64,000 bases of DNA, taken from NCBI GenBank assembly GCA_009691705.1, contig SIAR01000005.1, forward strand, positions 1 to 64,000, written 5' to 3'. Origin of the DNA: Phycisphaerales bacterium (lineage in GTDB: Bacteria > Planctomycetota > Phycisphaerae > Phycisphaerales > SM1A02). The notes under the pieces were generated by a model that saw only the letters and a list, made by a program, of their open reading frames with translations, did no database searches and had not been told where the DNA came from. Shown here piece by piece: positions 16,382 through 24,427 of this stretch. Made by a program: the position numbers and the translations under genes. Numbering within the stretch: position 1 is the first letter of the stretch; each line of letters opens with the position of its first letter.

Positions 16382-17800
16382 GTGATTGTTCGCCGGATCA
16401 TAGAAACCACCCTTTCGCAGTGCGCCTACTTCATCGCTTGTCCGCGAACCCGCCAGGCGATCCTCGTCGATCCAGTGCGAGATCCAGCGCGGTATGAGGC
16501 GATCGCTCAGGAACTTGGGGTCACGCCCATGGCGGTGCTAGAGACGCACGCCCCTTCGGACTATGTGTCGGGTATCTGCGAGATGCTCAGCGCCCACTCC
16601 GTGAACGCGTTTATTTCGGGCGAAACCGATCCGCCTGATTGGTACGTGCGCGACATCGACCGTTGGAAGCGACGGGTGACGTTCTTGAAAGATGGAACTT
16701 CGTTTTCAGTTGGGGACCTTTGCGTGCGGGCGATGCTGACTCCGGGTCATGCGGCGGGAGCAATGAGCATCGAGATTGAACACGCTCCAAGTGGAGTGCG
16801 GGTCGTGTTGACCGGCGATGCGCTGCTGCCCGGTGGTGCGGGACGAACAACTATCAAGGATTCACAGGCGCTGCAAGCGTCACTGCGCAGGCTGGCGCAG
16901 TTGCCCGATGAAACGATCGTGCTCGCCGGCCATTCTGGGGGAAGTGCGTGCGGCCACGCGGTGGACTTGCCCGGCGAGACAACTCTGGGAATCGAGCGTC
17001 GATTTAATCGGGTGTTCAAGGCACTCGACTCAGACGCAGCGTTCATCGCAGCGACTTGCGACAACCAACCAGAGCGTCCAGCTTATTTCACGCAAATAGA
17101 AGAACTCAATCACCGCGGTCACGCGGCGCTGTTGCGCGAGTTGCCGCCCACTCCAGAACTCACTGGCGACCAGTTCTTGCAGCTGATCTCGTTTCCAAGA
17201 ACGGTCGTGGTCGACACACGTCCGTGGAATCTCTTCACGCACGATGGTGCTGATGGCGCATTACACGCGCCGTTAGACCAACAGTTCGCCCCGCTGGTTG
17301 CAGCTGCGGTGCGCCCTGATGAGCGCGTGGTCTGTGTGTGTGAACAGAGCAAGATCGCAGACATCGCGCGCGTCTTGCATCTCATCGGAATCGATCGAAT
17401 CGATGGATGGATTTCTTCTAGCGATTACGGTCGACTCGACCATGAGATCTTGAGCCTCGGAGATGTGGATGACATCTCTCAGCAGGCGGCGCACACGCTC
17501 TACACGGCAGGGGAGTGTCTCATGCTCGATGTGCGGACTGTTGCAGAATGGTTGCGCGGTCGTATTGCCGGGGCACGTCTGATGACGATGTCACAACTCG
17601 CTGAGCAGGTGCATGCACTTCCCCGTGATCGACAAGTCGTCGTCTATTGCCGCCGAGGTAGTAGAAGTGCCAGAGCGTGCGCATTCTTGCGCCGGCGTGG
17701 CTTTCGAAGCTCGACCCTGCTCGGCGGGTATTGGCCGTGGCTGGGTCGCGGGTTTCCGGTTGAAGGTGTTGCTCAGCCAGTCACTGAGAGTGTTGGCTGA
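16382..17800 (+). CDS. metallo-beta-lactamase-fold protein with two rhodanese domains
   Basis: 472 aa, built like ETHE1/persulfide-dioxygenase-plus-rhodanese proteins. The N-terminal hydrolase fold (about 1-235) keeps H56, D60, H123 (TPGHAAG), D146 (LTGDALLPGG) and H184 (AGHSGGS). The canonical HxHxDH motif, however, reads HAPSDY, so two of its histidines are replaced by P58 and Y61. Rhodanese domain 1 (about 255-350) lacks a clear active loop. Domain 2 (about 370-460) has a perfect loop CRRGSRS with C423. It may act in sulfur transfer while the metal site is altered. GTG start at 16382. The stop overlaps convergent mrp by 28 bp. Confidence 0.85.
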   Translation: MIVRRIIETTLSQCAYFIACPRTRQAILVDPVRDPARYEAIAQELGVTPMAVLETHAPSDYVSGICEMLSAHSVNAFISGETDPPDWYVRDIDRWKRRVTFLKDGTSFSVGDLCVRAMLTPGHAAGAMSIEIEHAPSGVRVVLTGDALLPGGAGRTTIKDSQALQASLRRLAQLPDETIVLAGHSGGSACGHAVDLPGETTLGIERRFNRVFKALDSDAAFIAATCDNQPERPAYFTQIEELNHRGHAALLRELPPTPELTGDQFLQLISFPRTVVVDTRPWNLFTHDGADGALHAPLDQQFAPLVAAAVRPDERVVCVCEQSKIADIARVLHLIGIDRIDGWISSSDYGRLDHEILSLGDVDDISQQAAHTLYTAGECLMLDVRTVAEWLRGRIAGARLMTMSQLAEQVHALPRDRQVVVYCRRGSRSARACAFLRRRGFRSSTLLGGYWPWLGRGFPVEGVAQPVTESVG

Positions 17801-18870
17801 AGCAATCCGCCCTGCACTGAGATGATTGAGATCTGACTCGCGATTCGTTGGCACATCGCGTCGAGATCGCTGGCGAGTGTGGGGTTTGCGGTCCAATTCT
17901 TGAGCGGAGTTCCTTCGTCACTGTTACGGCGAAGATCCATGTGAATGGGGATCGCCCCAAGAAATGGCAGATTCATGGTGCTCGCCATGATTTCGGCGCC
18001 GCCCCGTCCAAAGAGGTCATAGGTCTTGCCATCGTCACCGATGAAGTACGACATGTTTTCGACAACGCCGAGCACGGGCACGCCGAGTTGTTGAAACATG
18101 CGCACGGCGCGCCGCGCATCGTCTTGTGCAACGCGCTGCGGTGTGCACACGACGACCGCTCCAGTTAGTGGCAAGAGTTGCGCGAGCGTGAGCGGGACGT
18201 CGCCCGTTCCAGGTGGTAAGTCGACGATGAGGTAGTCGAGCGCTCCCCATTCTGTTTGCAAGGCGAGTTGCTTGAACGCGCCGTGGGCCATTGGTCCCCG
18301 CCAAATGAGCGCCTTTTCTGGATCGACGAGTTTTCCAATCGTGATTGCGCGAATGCCGTGCACCTCAAATGGCACGAGCATCTCATCGCGAATTGCGCCG
18401 GTGAGTTCGGCGAGGCCGAGCATCGTTGGGGCGCTGGGTCCGTAGATGTCGCCATCGAGCAACCCGACCCGTGCCCCGAAGCGGGCAAGTCCAACAGCTA
18501 GGTTGACACTGACCGTGCTCTTGCCGACTCCGCCCTTGCCAGCGCCAACCGCGATGATGTGCTTCACATTGGGAAGCGGATTGCTCGCGTTCTTCGTTGC
18601 CGCGGCGCGAACTTGCGCGGTAAATTCGACCGAGATCTGAGGAATCGCCGCGCCAATTGATGAAGCGCGCGCACGCACTGCGCTCTCGATGTCGCCGCGA
18701 ATCTTGTCCTTCATTGGACATGCTGGCGTCGTCAATTCTATTCCAATGGTCACGGCCGATCCGTCGATGCGCACGTCCTTCACCATGTTGAGCGTGACGA
18801 GGTCTTTGCCGAGGTCAGGATCCTTTACGGTGCAGAGCGCTGCGTGGATGTCGCGTGTTGTGAGGGTCAT
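17773..18870 (-). CDS. mrp: Mrp/NBP35-family Fe-S cluster carrier ATPase
   Basis: 365 aa. An N-terminal MIP18-like domain (about 1-90; TTPACPMKDKI) is fused to a P-loop ATPase with the deviant Walker A GKGGVGKS at 111-118. Further motifs are DGDIYGPSAPTM, IWRGPMAHGA and DLPPGTGDVPLT. This family (ApbC/Mrp) carries and delivers Fe-S clusters. The usual CxxC bridging motif after ENMSYF is missing: the sequence reads FIGDDGKTYDLFG. Some bacterial Mrp proteins also lack it. The gene is convergent with the rhodanese protein and divergent from the Spy-like gene. Confidence 0.93.
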   Translation of the reverse strand: MTLTTRDIHAALCTVKDPDLGKDLVTLNMVKDVRIDGSAVTIGIELTTPACPMKDKIRGDIESAVRARASSIGAAIPQISVEFTAQVRAAATKNASNPLPNVKHIIAVGAGKGGVGKSTVSVNLAVGLARFGARVGLLDGDIYGPSAPTMLGLAELTGAIRDEMLVPFEVHGIRAITIGKLVDPEKALIWRGPMAHGAFKQLALQTEWGALDYLIVDLPPGTGDVPLTLAQLLPLTGAVVVCTPQRVAQDDARRAVRMFQQLGVPVLGVVENMSYFIGDDGKTYDLFGRGGAEIMASTMNLPFLGAIPIHMDLRRNSDEGTPLKNWTANPTLASDLDAMCQRIASQISIISVQGGLLQPTLSVTG

Positions 18871-18941
18871 TCAGAAAAATGGTATGGTATTTCGTGTCCC
18901 ATCCACGGCGCTGCGGGCAACTCCCACCGAAAGGAATCCAC

Positions 18942-19757
18942 ATGACTCAAAAAACATTTTTTACCTCAATCTTCACACTCGTAACGGCTGTTGCACTTGC
19001 GGGTCCAATGCCGATGGCATTCTCTGCCGTTGACGATGATCCGATGACTGCACCCGATGGCACCAAGGCGCCACCAAATGGAAAGCGTCCGCCGCGAGCT
19101 GGGGCAAAGCCAGGCTCGGGCGATGTGCTATCTGGTCCAGAAGTTCCTCCAGAGGCTGGCGAAGGAAACGGCGCCTTCGGTGGTGCCGACGGCAAGAAGG
19201 GACAGCGTCAAGGGCCAGGCGGCGGTGCGATGCAGGAAGTTCGCTTGTTCATGGGGGCGCTAGCGTCGATCGACACGCAACTCACCGAAGAACAGCGCAC
19301 ACAGATTCAGGCGATTCGCAGTGACATCGAAGGCAAGATGAAGGCTTGGAAGGAAGCCAATGGCGAGCAACTCGGAAAGCTCGAGGAGAAAATGCGCGCC
19401 TCGCGCGGCAAGGACCGACCCGCCAACCAAGGCAAGGATGGCAAGCCTGAGGGTGCGCCACCACAGGGCGGCGCAAAGCCCGACAAAGCCACGATGGAAG
19501 AAATGCGAAAACTTCGCGACACGATGCCAAAGATGGAATCTGCCCGCGACTCGATCATGGCAATCCTGACTCCGCAGCAGCAGGAAACTCTGAAGTCGAA
19601 CATGGTTGGCATGCGCAAGGCAGCGGAGAAGCGCGGTGAACGCGAGGGTGGCAAGGGCGGTAGAGGTGGCGAGGGTCGCAAGGGTGGCGAGGGCGCACCT
19701 GCGAAAGCTCCTCCTGCAGCCGATCCGCCAAAGGGTGATTACAAGTTTCCCCAATAA
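18942..19757 (+). CDS. exported Spy/LTXXQ-like protein
   Basis: About 271 aa. An AAGGAA ribosome site lies 5 nt before ATG 18942. A signal peptide (about 1-28) is followed by a Pro/Gly/Lys-rich linker. The helical centre then carries two repeats like the LTXXQ motif of periplasmic Spy/CpxP proteins: LTEEQRTQIQAI and LTPQQQETLKSN, about 100 residues apart. The C-terminus is Gly/Lys/Arg-rich and very basic. Spy proteins are ATP-independent periplasmic chaperones or sensors; a similar role is inferred. A strong terminator follows. Confidence 0.72.
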   Translation: MTQKTFFTSIFTLVTAVALAGPMPMAFSAVDDDPMTAPDGTKAPPNGKRPPRAGAKPGSGDVLSGPEVPPEAGEGNGAFGGADGKKGQRQGPGGGAMQEVRLFMGALASIDTQLTEEQRTQIQAIRSDIEGKMKAWKEANGEQLGKLEEKMRASRGKDRPANQGKDGKPEGAPPQGGAKPDKATMEEMRKLRDTMPKMESARDSIMAILTPQQQETLKSNMVGMRKAAEKRGEREGGKGGRGGEGRKGGEGAPAKAPPAADPPKGDYKFPQ

Positions 19758-19800
19758 GTCTGCGCAAAAAGTCTGCGAGAGTTGTTGAAACTAACTCCCA

Positions 19801-19833
19801 AGCGCCCCATGTCAAACATGCGGGCGTTTTTTT
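19801..19833 (+). terminator. terminator after the Spy-like gene
   Basis: CGCCC-CATG pairs with CATG-C-GGGCG (one bulge) around TCAAA, and seven T follow (19827-19833). It ends exactly over the stop codon of the convergent prepilin gene (TAA read at 19834-19832 on the minus strand). Confidence 0.85.
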
Positions 19834-20812
19834 AGCCTCCGCCAGAAACGATGACGTCGTTGTACGTCGTGTACACATCGGGCTTTCGTGCTTCTGCCGA
19901 GGTGAAGGCGAAGGCGGTAGCCGCAGTGGGACCATCATTGATCTTGGCGAAGTAGATGCCGTCGGGTCCAGGTGAGAAGAGAAAATACTTGCCACGTGGC
20001 GTGCCCGCGCGCGCATCCGCGAGCGCGACAAACGTTCCGAAGGCGGGATGCCGCAGAATTTGGGCGAGATAGGAGCGTTGATCTGCGGGGGTTCCAGATC
20101 CAAAGACGCTCGAAGAAACCTGGTCGACTCCGAGCTCTCCCAGCGCAGTTGAACTGAGATAGGGAGAGAGTGGCTCGAGATAGAACTGTGGCTTATCAGC
20201 GAGGAGTCCTGACACGAGTCCGCTCGATCGGGCTGAACGCACATAGCCGATGGGCTGTCCCCATGCATCGACCAAATCGGGAAGCACCAACTGCTCGCCA
20301 ACCTGTCCAGTGACTGGCTTGAGTTGATTGTCTTTGGGGGCGAAGAACGAGTCGTACTGCTTGCCTTCGATGCGCGGTCCCTTGCCGATGTCGATTGGAT
20401 TGACCTTGATCCTGATCTGACCGGTGCCGGTGGTGCCAGTTGTGCCGAAGATGTACTCGGTTCCGAGAGCCGTGCCGTAGGAAGTGTCGTCGCTGCGAAC
20501 CGCGCCACCCATCAGGTGCAGCAACGCATTCTCAGTTCCGCTGATCGGCGAGTTTACTGTCGCGGCAAGCATGTTTTCAGGAACGATGCCTGGGTAGTAA
20601 CCGAATTGCGCCTGAAAGGTGTCGCATGCTTTGGCAAACTCGTTCATCGTCGCCTGTGTCGACGTAACACGCGCCTTGGTTGAGACCTTGCCCAGCGCGG
20701 GCAGCAGGATGCCGATGAGCACAAGAATGATTGCGATGGCGACGAGCAGTTCAACGAGTGTGAACGCTCGGTGCGGCGAGTGAAGGCTGGTCGGTGGTAT
20801 CGCGGTTTTCAT
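19832..20812 (-). CDS. type II/IV prepilin-like secreted protein
   Basis: About 326 aa. Its N-terminus is a class III prepilin signal: a short basic leader, then FTLVELLVAIAIILVLIGIL, cleaved before F and methylated by prepilin peptidase, the E at +5 present. The mature part is a pseudopilin-like domain rich in Gly/Ser/Thr with SPGPDGIYF near the C-terminus, a motif seen in planctomycete prepilins. The ATG at 20812-20810 overlaps the TrmL stop as ATGA, fixing the start and arguing for translational coupling. An ORF extension to 20833 is unlikely. The protein may be a pilus or secretion-system minor subunit. Confidence 0.85.
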   Translation of the reverse strand: MKTAIPPTSLHSPHRAFTLVELLVAIAIILVLIGILLPALGKVSTKARVTSTQATMNEFAKACDTFQAQFGYYPGIVPENMLAATVNSPISGTENALLHLMGGAVRSDDTSYGTALGTEYIFGTTGTTGTGQIRIKVNPIDIGKGPRIEGKQYDSFFAPKDNQLKPVTGQVGEQLVLPDLVDAWGQPIGYVRSARSSGLVSGLLADKPQFYLEPLSPYLSSTALGELGVDQVSSSVFGSGTPADQRSYLAQILRHPAFGTFVALADARAGTPRGKYFLFSPGPDGIYFAKINDGPTAATAFAFTSAEARKPDVYTTYNDVIVSGGG

Positions 20813-21354
20813 AAATTTGGTTCTGTCGAGCAATTCTGCTCTTGATCATACGCAGGGGGCATGCGACCAGTTGCCAGCGAGACCTGACGAAGTGCCTCGT
20901 AAACACCGCAGGCGACCGCCGTGGCGAGGTTCAAACTGCGCGCCCGCTCGTGGGAAACCATCGGAAAGGTGACGCAGTGATCGGTGCCAAACTCACGCGC
21001 AACCCACTCGTGAATCTCCGGCGAAACGCCTCCTTGTTCCTGTCCAAAGAGCAGATGATCGCCAGGCTGAAAGTCTGCGTCCCAATGCGGTCGAGTCGAC
21101 TTGGTGGTGAAGAGCCAAAGTCTCTTTGGATTCTCGCGGGCGAGGTAGGCAGTCCACGACTCATGCTCTTTACAGTCGACATGTTGCCAGTAGTCGAGCC
21201 CAGCTCGTCGGCACGCCTTCTGCGACATGTCAAATCCGATGGGATGCACGACATGCAAGCGACAACCGGTCGCCATCGCCGTGCGCCCAATGTTTCCGGT
21301 GTTCTGTGGTATCTGCGGTTGCCAGAGAACGATGTTGAACAGAGGATCGCACAC
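20809..21354 (-). CDS. trmL: tRNA (cytidine/uridine-2'-O-)-methyltransferase TrmL
   Basis: 181 aa SPOUT methyltransferase that methylates the ribose of nucleotide 34 in certain tRNA-Leu. Motifs: PQIPQNTGNIGRT at the N-terminus (about 13-25), FGQEQGGVSPEI in the centre, and RSLNLATAVACGVYEALRQ in the C-terminal knot. The length is slightly above E. coli TrmL (157 aa) because of a C-terminal tail. Its stop is fused to the prepilin start (ATGA), an odd partner for an RNA-modification gene. Confidence 0.92.
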   Translation of the reverse strand: MCDPLFNIVLWQPQIPQNTGNIGRTAMATGCRLHVVHPIGFDMSQKACRRAGLDYWQHVDCKEHESWTAYLARENPKRLWLFTTKSTRPHWDADFQPGDHLLFGQEQGGVSPEIHEWVAREFGTDHCVTFPMVSHERARSLNLATAVACGVYEALRQVSLATGRMPPAYDQEQNCSTEPNL

Positions 21355-21422
21355 GCGCCAATGAGCGTAGACGCGCGGGGCACAGTAGCGAAATCAAACC
21401 GTCGCGCCACAGAAAAGTCTCT

Positions 21423-21566
21423 ATGATTCTCTTCATGGAACTTGTCTTGCTGTCGAATCTGCTCTGGATCATCTTTCTGTCAGGATGGTGCGTGCTGTAC
21501 TTCATCCAAGCCAAGGCCGATCGCCGTTGCGGCGGTCGCTACCCGGACTACAAAAAGCCCGATTAG
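21423..21566 (+). CDS. short single-TM membrane protein overlapping tRNA-Arg
   Basis: A 47-aa ORF, begins ATG ATT CTC TTC ATG (second ATG at 21435). The first ~30 residues form one hydrophobic segment (LVLLSNLLWIIFLSGWCVLY), followed by a basic/charged C-terminus with two cysteines and DYKKPD. GC at third codon positions is high, like neighbours. The last codons and stop lie in the first bases of tRNA-Arg. The ribosome site is weak (AGAAAAG). It looks like a real microprotein but this rests on amino-acid pattern only. Confidence 0.5.
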   Translation: MILFMELVLLSNLLWIIFLSGWCVLYFIQAKADRRCGGRYPDYKKPD

Positions 21567-21630
21567 CTCAGTTGGATAGAGCACTGGTTTCCTAAATCGG
21601 AGGTCGACGGTTCGAGCCCGTCATCGGGCG
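21557..21630 (+). tRNA. tRNA-Arg (anticodon CCT)
   Basis: Complete 74-nt cloverleaf. Acceptor GCCCGAT/ATCGGGC, D arm GCTCAGTTGGATAGAGC, anticodon stem CTGGT/ATCGG closing the loop TTCCTAA (anticodon CCT), T arm GACGG-TTCGAGC-CCGTC, discriminator G. CCA is not encoded. No TATACT-type promoter precedes it, and its 5' end is inside the short upstream ORF. Confidence 0.96.
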
Positions 21631-21660
21631 TTGTCGGCTTGACACGCGCGTAACTCGCGC

Positions 21661-22398
21661 TTACCCAGGTGGTGCAACTTGACTTGAAACCTGCGTTGCG
21701 ATGAGAGCATCGAGCGCGTCTACAAGTCGAACGAGTGCTTTGGAGAGATTGCGCGCAAATGCGCTCTCGGCGGGTTCGTGGTCGTCGACAAGATCAGTGA
21801 CAACTTTGACAGCGATGAATGGAATCGCATGATCGCGAGCGACGCGCGCGATCGCCGCCGCTTCCATGTCCTTGCATGTCACCCGCTCGCGCGCGAACAG
21901 TGCCATTTCACTTGGTGTCGCATCTAGGCTCGATCCGGTTGCGCAGATTCCATGCTTCGCGCGCATTGCGGCGCGAAAGGCTGGATGATCGCTGACCGTG
22001 CAATCGCCAATGGCGAACTGTTCAAGTTTGGGGATCGCCACCCGTTGATCGTGAAAGAAGAAGCGCGTTGGCATGTACAGGTCGCCAATCGCTCCCCCTT
22101 GCGTTTGGAATCCGCCGCATGCGCCGGCACTGACGAGCAATCTGGGATGGCACGCGCAGATGGCGAGGTGCGCCACGAGCGTCGCAGTCTCAGTGCCGAT
22201 GCGATCGCAATGAAAGTGCGGGTCGCGACCATGTGTCACGAGCGCGATGGACCGACCGTGCGCGGTTCCCGTGAAGAGTTGGGCGGGGGCGTTTGGGGAG
22301 AGTGCTCGGGCGGGAGCCAATCTGAAATGCGAGATCAACGGCTGCGCTTCAGCTTGCATCGCCAACTGAATCAGAAAATCGACCGAGGCTGGTTGCAT
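21661..22398 (-). CDS. nucleoside hydrolase/phosphorylase (MTA/SAH nucleosidase-like)
   Basis: 245 aa of the PNP/UDP superfamily. A conserved Glu of MTAN enzymes is present in the N-terminus (AMQAEAQPL), followed by a GACGGFQ nucleotide-site loop, the substrate element KDMEAAAIA and the VVTDLVDD catalytic aspartate region. MTAN hydrolyses methylthioadenosine and S-adenosylhomocysteine to adenine. Futalosine hydrolase is the main alternative. A 9-bp GC-rich hairpin lies just upstream of the start codon. tRNA-Met is on the same strand ~48 bp upstream. Confidence 0.78.
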   Translation of the reverse strand: MQPASVDFLIQLAMQAEAQPLISHFRLAPARALSPNAPAQLFTGTAHGRSIALVTHGRDPHFHCDRIGTETATLVAHLAICACHPRLLVSAGACGGFQTQGGAIGDLYMPTRFFFHDQRVAIPKLEQFAIGDCTVSDHPAFRAAMRAKHGICATGSSLDATPSEMALFARERVTCKDMEAAAIARVARDHAIPFIAVKVVTDLVDDHEPAESAFARNLSKALVRLVDALDALIATQVSSQVAPPG

Positions 22399-22411
22399 TG
22401 TGTTGCGCGCG

Positions 22412-22435
22412 CCCCACCCAGCGAGGTGGGTGGGG
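22412..22435 (-). promoter_or_regulatory. stable 9-bp hairpin just before the nucleosidase start
   Basis: CCCCACCCA (22412-22420) and TGGGTGGGG (22427-22435) form a perfect 9-bp stem with a 6-nt loop, ending 13 nt before the ATG at 22398. The T-run lies on the wrong side for a minus-strand terminator of tRNA-Met. The hairpin could affect access to the ribosome binding site; this is inferred. Confidence 0.5.
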
Positions 22436-22445
22436 AAAAACTGAG

Positions 22446-22519
22446 TGGCGATGGACGGACTTGAACCGTCGACCTAAGAATTATGAATTCTCCGCTCTAA
22501 CCAACTGAGCTACATCGCC
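22446..22519 (-). tRNA. tRNA-Met (anticodon CAT), elongator type
   Basis: 74 nt, read on the minus strand. Acceptor GGCGATG pairs with CATCGCC minus one end base; the D arm is GCTCAGTTGGTTAGAGC; the anticodon stem-loop GAGAA-TTCATAA-TTCTT gives CAT; the T arm is GACGG-TTCAAGT-CCGTC; discriminator A. The paired first acceptor base is unlike initiator tRNA. A lysidine tRNA-Ile2 (also CAT) is possible but less likely. Confidence 0.92.
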
Positions 22520-22530
22520 GAGGGTCGGGA

Positions 22531-22536
22531 AGTATA
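22531..22536 (-). promoter_or_regulatory. -10 box of tRNA-Met promoter
   Basis: On the minus strand TATACT lies 11 nt upstream of the tRNA 5' end. It is the same hexamer, at about the same distance, as before tRNA-Ile and tRNA-Ala. No clear -35 element is seen. Confidence 0.5.
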
Positions 22537-22549
22537 TCGACGGGCTCGA

Positions 22550-24391
22550 TTAGGAGCGGTTCGATGAAGAAGCCGTAGCTGTGTTGGCACGCACCCACCG
22601 CTGACCGAGTGCACTCTGCGCGAATGCAGGTTCGCGCTGCGCGATCGCCGCAGCGATCAATCCCATGAACATTGGATGCGGCTTCAGCGGACGGCTGAGC
22701 AACTCTGGGTGAAACTGGCCGCCGATGAAATATGGGTGCGTCGAGACGGGAAGTTCGAGCACCTGCATGATGGGATGCTTCGGATGACGCCCGCTGAAAA
22801 TGAGTCCGCCTGCTTCAAGCCGGCCCACAAACGCTGGGTCGACTTCATACCGATGGCGGAAGCGTTCGTGCACCGTCTTGGATTGGCCAAAGAGAAACGA
22901 CGCGAGCGAGCCCGGGGTAATCAGCACGTCTTGGGCGCCGAGTCGCATCGTTCCGCCCATGATTCCTTCAATGCGTTTCTGGTCGGGGAGTTCGCTGATA
23001 ATGACTGTGCCTGTAGTTGGATCGAACTCGCTCGAGTTCGCATCGGCCAGTCCAAGAACATTTCGTGCGTATTCGATGACGGCGACTTGGAATCCCAGGC
23101 AGATTCCTAGGAACGGAATGCGCCGAGTGCGCGCGTGCTCAACGCAGCGAATCTTGCCTTCGACTCCGCGCGATCCAAAGCCGCCGGGAACGATGATGGC
23201 ATCAGCGCCTTCGAGCAGGTCTTTCGCGCAAACGGCCGTTGTGACATCGGAGGTGTCGAGCCAACGCACGTCAATATCTGCGCAGAGTTCAACTCCACAA
23301 TGTTCGATTGCCTTATCGATCGATGCGTACGCGTCGCGCAGCGCTGCGTACTTTCCAGAGATACCGATGGTGATCTTGTGGTCGCGCGGCGCACTCAATC
23401 GCCGCGCGAATGCACTCCACGCCGATCGTGCCGAGTCTTCGATTCCAGCGTTCACACGCTCGTGGAGGCCGAGGATTGAGAGGATCTCGCGATCGAGACC
23501 TGCCGCGCGCATTGCATCTGGAATGACGTAGATCGACTCGCGGTCATGCATCGAGAAGACGCGCTTGAGCGGCACATTTGAGAACATCGAGATTTTCTGT
23601 GTGACCTTTGGAGTCACAGGATTCTTCGCCCGGCAGGCGATGATGTGCGGCTGAATACCCGCTTCCATGAGGCGCTTCATTCCGAGTTGCGCCGCCTTTG
23701 ATTTCTGTTCGCCGAGAATAGATGGTTCCAAGATGTAGGTGAGCGCGACGAAGCAGGTGCTTCCATCGCCCTCTTCGAAGGCGAGTTCGCGCAGTGCTTC
23801 GATGTAGAAACTGTTTTCGTAATCGCCAGCGGTTCCGCCGACCTCAACGAAGATCACATCGAACTGCTGGCCATTTGGACCATTCATCGCCAGTTCGCGC
23901 AGTTTCATTTTGACCACGCCAGTGACGTGCGGAATCATCTGCACATCGCGGCCGAGATATCCGCCGCGTCGTTCGCGTTCGAGAATCTCGGTATAAATCT
24001 GGCCGGCAGTGATGAAGTTCTTGCGCGAGAGATTCTGATTGAGAATGCGCTCGTAGGTGCCGAGATCCATGTCAGTCTCGAGGCCATCCTCGAGCACAAA
24101 CACTTCCCCGTGGCGATATGGATTGAGCGTGCCAGAATCGATGTTGAGGTAGCCCTCCATTTTCATGGGAGCGACGGAGAGTCCCTTGTCTTGCATCAAT
24201 TTTGCGAGGGAACTCGCAAAAATTCCTTTGCCAAGTCCACTCATGACGGTTCCAACGACCACCACAAATCTTGTGCGCCCGCGAACGTAGCCGCTAGGCG
24301 ATGGCGAGAAAAGTTCGCTGGACTCTTCGCTGTCGGAGAACTGTCTCAAGAAGTGTGAGGTCGAGTCTGGCTCCGAATCGTGCATAGCCAA
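22550..24391 (-). CDS. pyrG: CTP synthase, atypical N-domain
   Basis: 613 aa; typical PyrG is ~540. It aminates UTP to CTP with glutamine and ATP. The synthase domain has a P-loop GTVMSGLGKG (47-56), HGEVFV, LSRKNFITAGQIY and ERRGGYLGRDVQMIPHVTG. The usual UTP/Mg loop DPYxNxDPGTMxP is changed to MEGYLNIDSGTLNP (78-91). The amidotransferase domain has C431 in FLGICLGFQ and H561/E563 in FHPEL. A ~40-residue acidic Ser-rich N-terminal extension and a longer C-terminus account for the extra length. Single-copy status in this genome cannot be checked. It is divergent from the aminopeptidase gene. Confidence 0.93.
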   Translation of the reverse strand: MAMHDSEPDSTSHFLRQFSDSEESSELFSPSPSGYVRGRTRFVVVVGTVMSGLGKGIFASSLAKLMQDKGLSVAPMKMEGYLNIDSGTLNPYRHGEVFVLEDGLETDMDLGTYERILNQNLSRKNFITAGQIYTEILERERRGGYLGRDVQMIPHVTGVVKMKLRELAMNGPNGQQFDVIFVEVGGTAGDYENSFYIEALRELAFEEGDGSTCFVALTYILEPSILGEQKSKAAQLGMKRLMEAGIQPHIIACRAKNPVTPKVTQKISMFSNVPLKRVFSMHDRESIYVIPDAMRAAGLDREILSILGLHERVNAGIEDSARSAWSAFARRLSAPRDHKITIGISGKYAALRDAYASIDKAIEHCGVELCADIDVRWLDTSDVTTAVCAKDLLEGADAIIVPGGFGSRGVEGKIRCVEHARTRRIPFLGICLGFQVAVIEYARNVLGLADANSSEFDPTTGTVIISELPDQKRIEGIMGGTMRLGAQDVLITPGSLASFLFGQSKTVHERFRHRYEVDPAFVGRLEAGGLIFSGRHPKHPIMQVLELPVSTHPYFIGGQFHPELLSRPLKPHPMFMGLIAAAIAQREPAFAQSALGQRWVRANTATASSSNRS

Positions 24392-24427
24392 TAGTACTCA
24401 CAAGGGCATTGCGGGTACAAGACACGT

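Noticed and set aside
22399-22445. SAM/SAH riboswitch before the nucleosidase
   Set aside because: Only a simple hairpin is found. No conserved riboswitch core, and the leader is under 50 nt.
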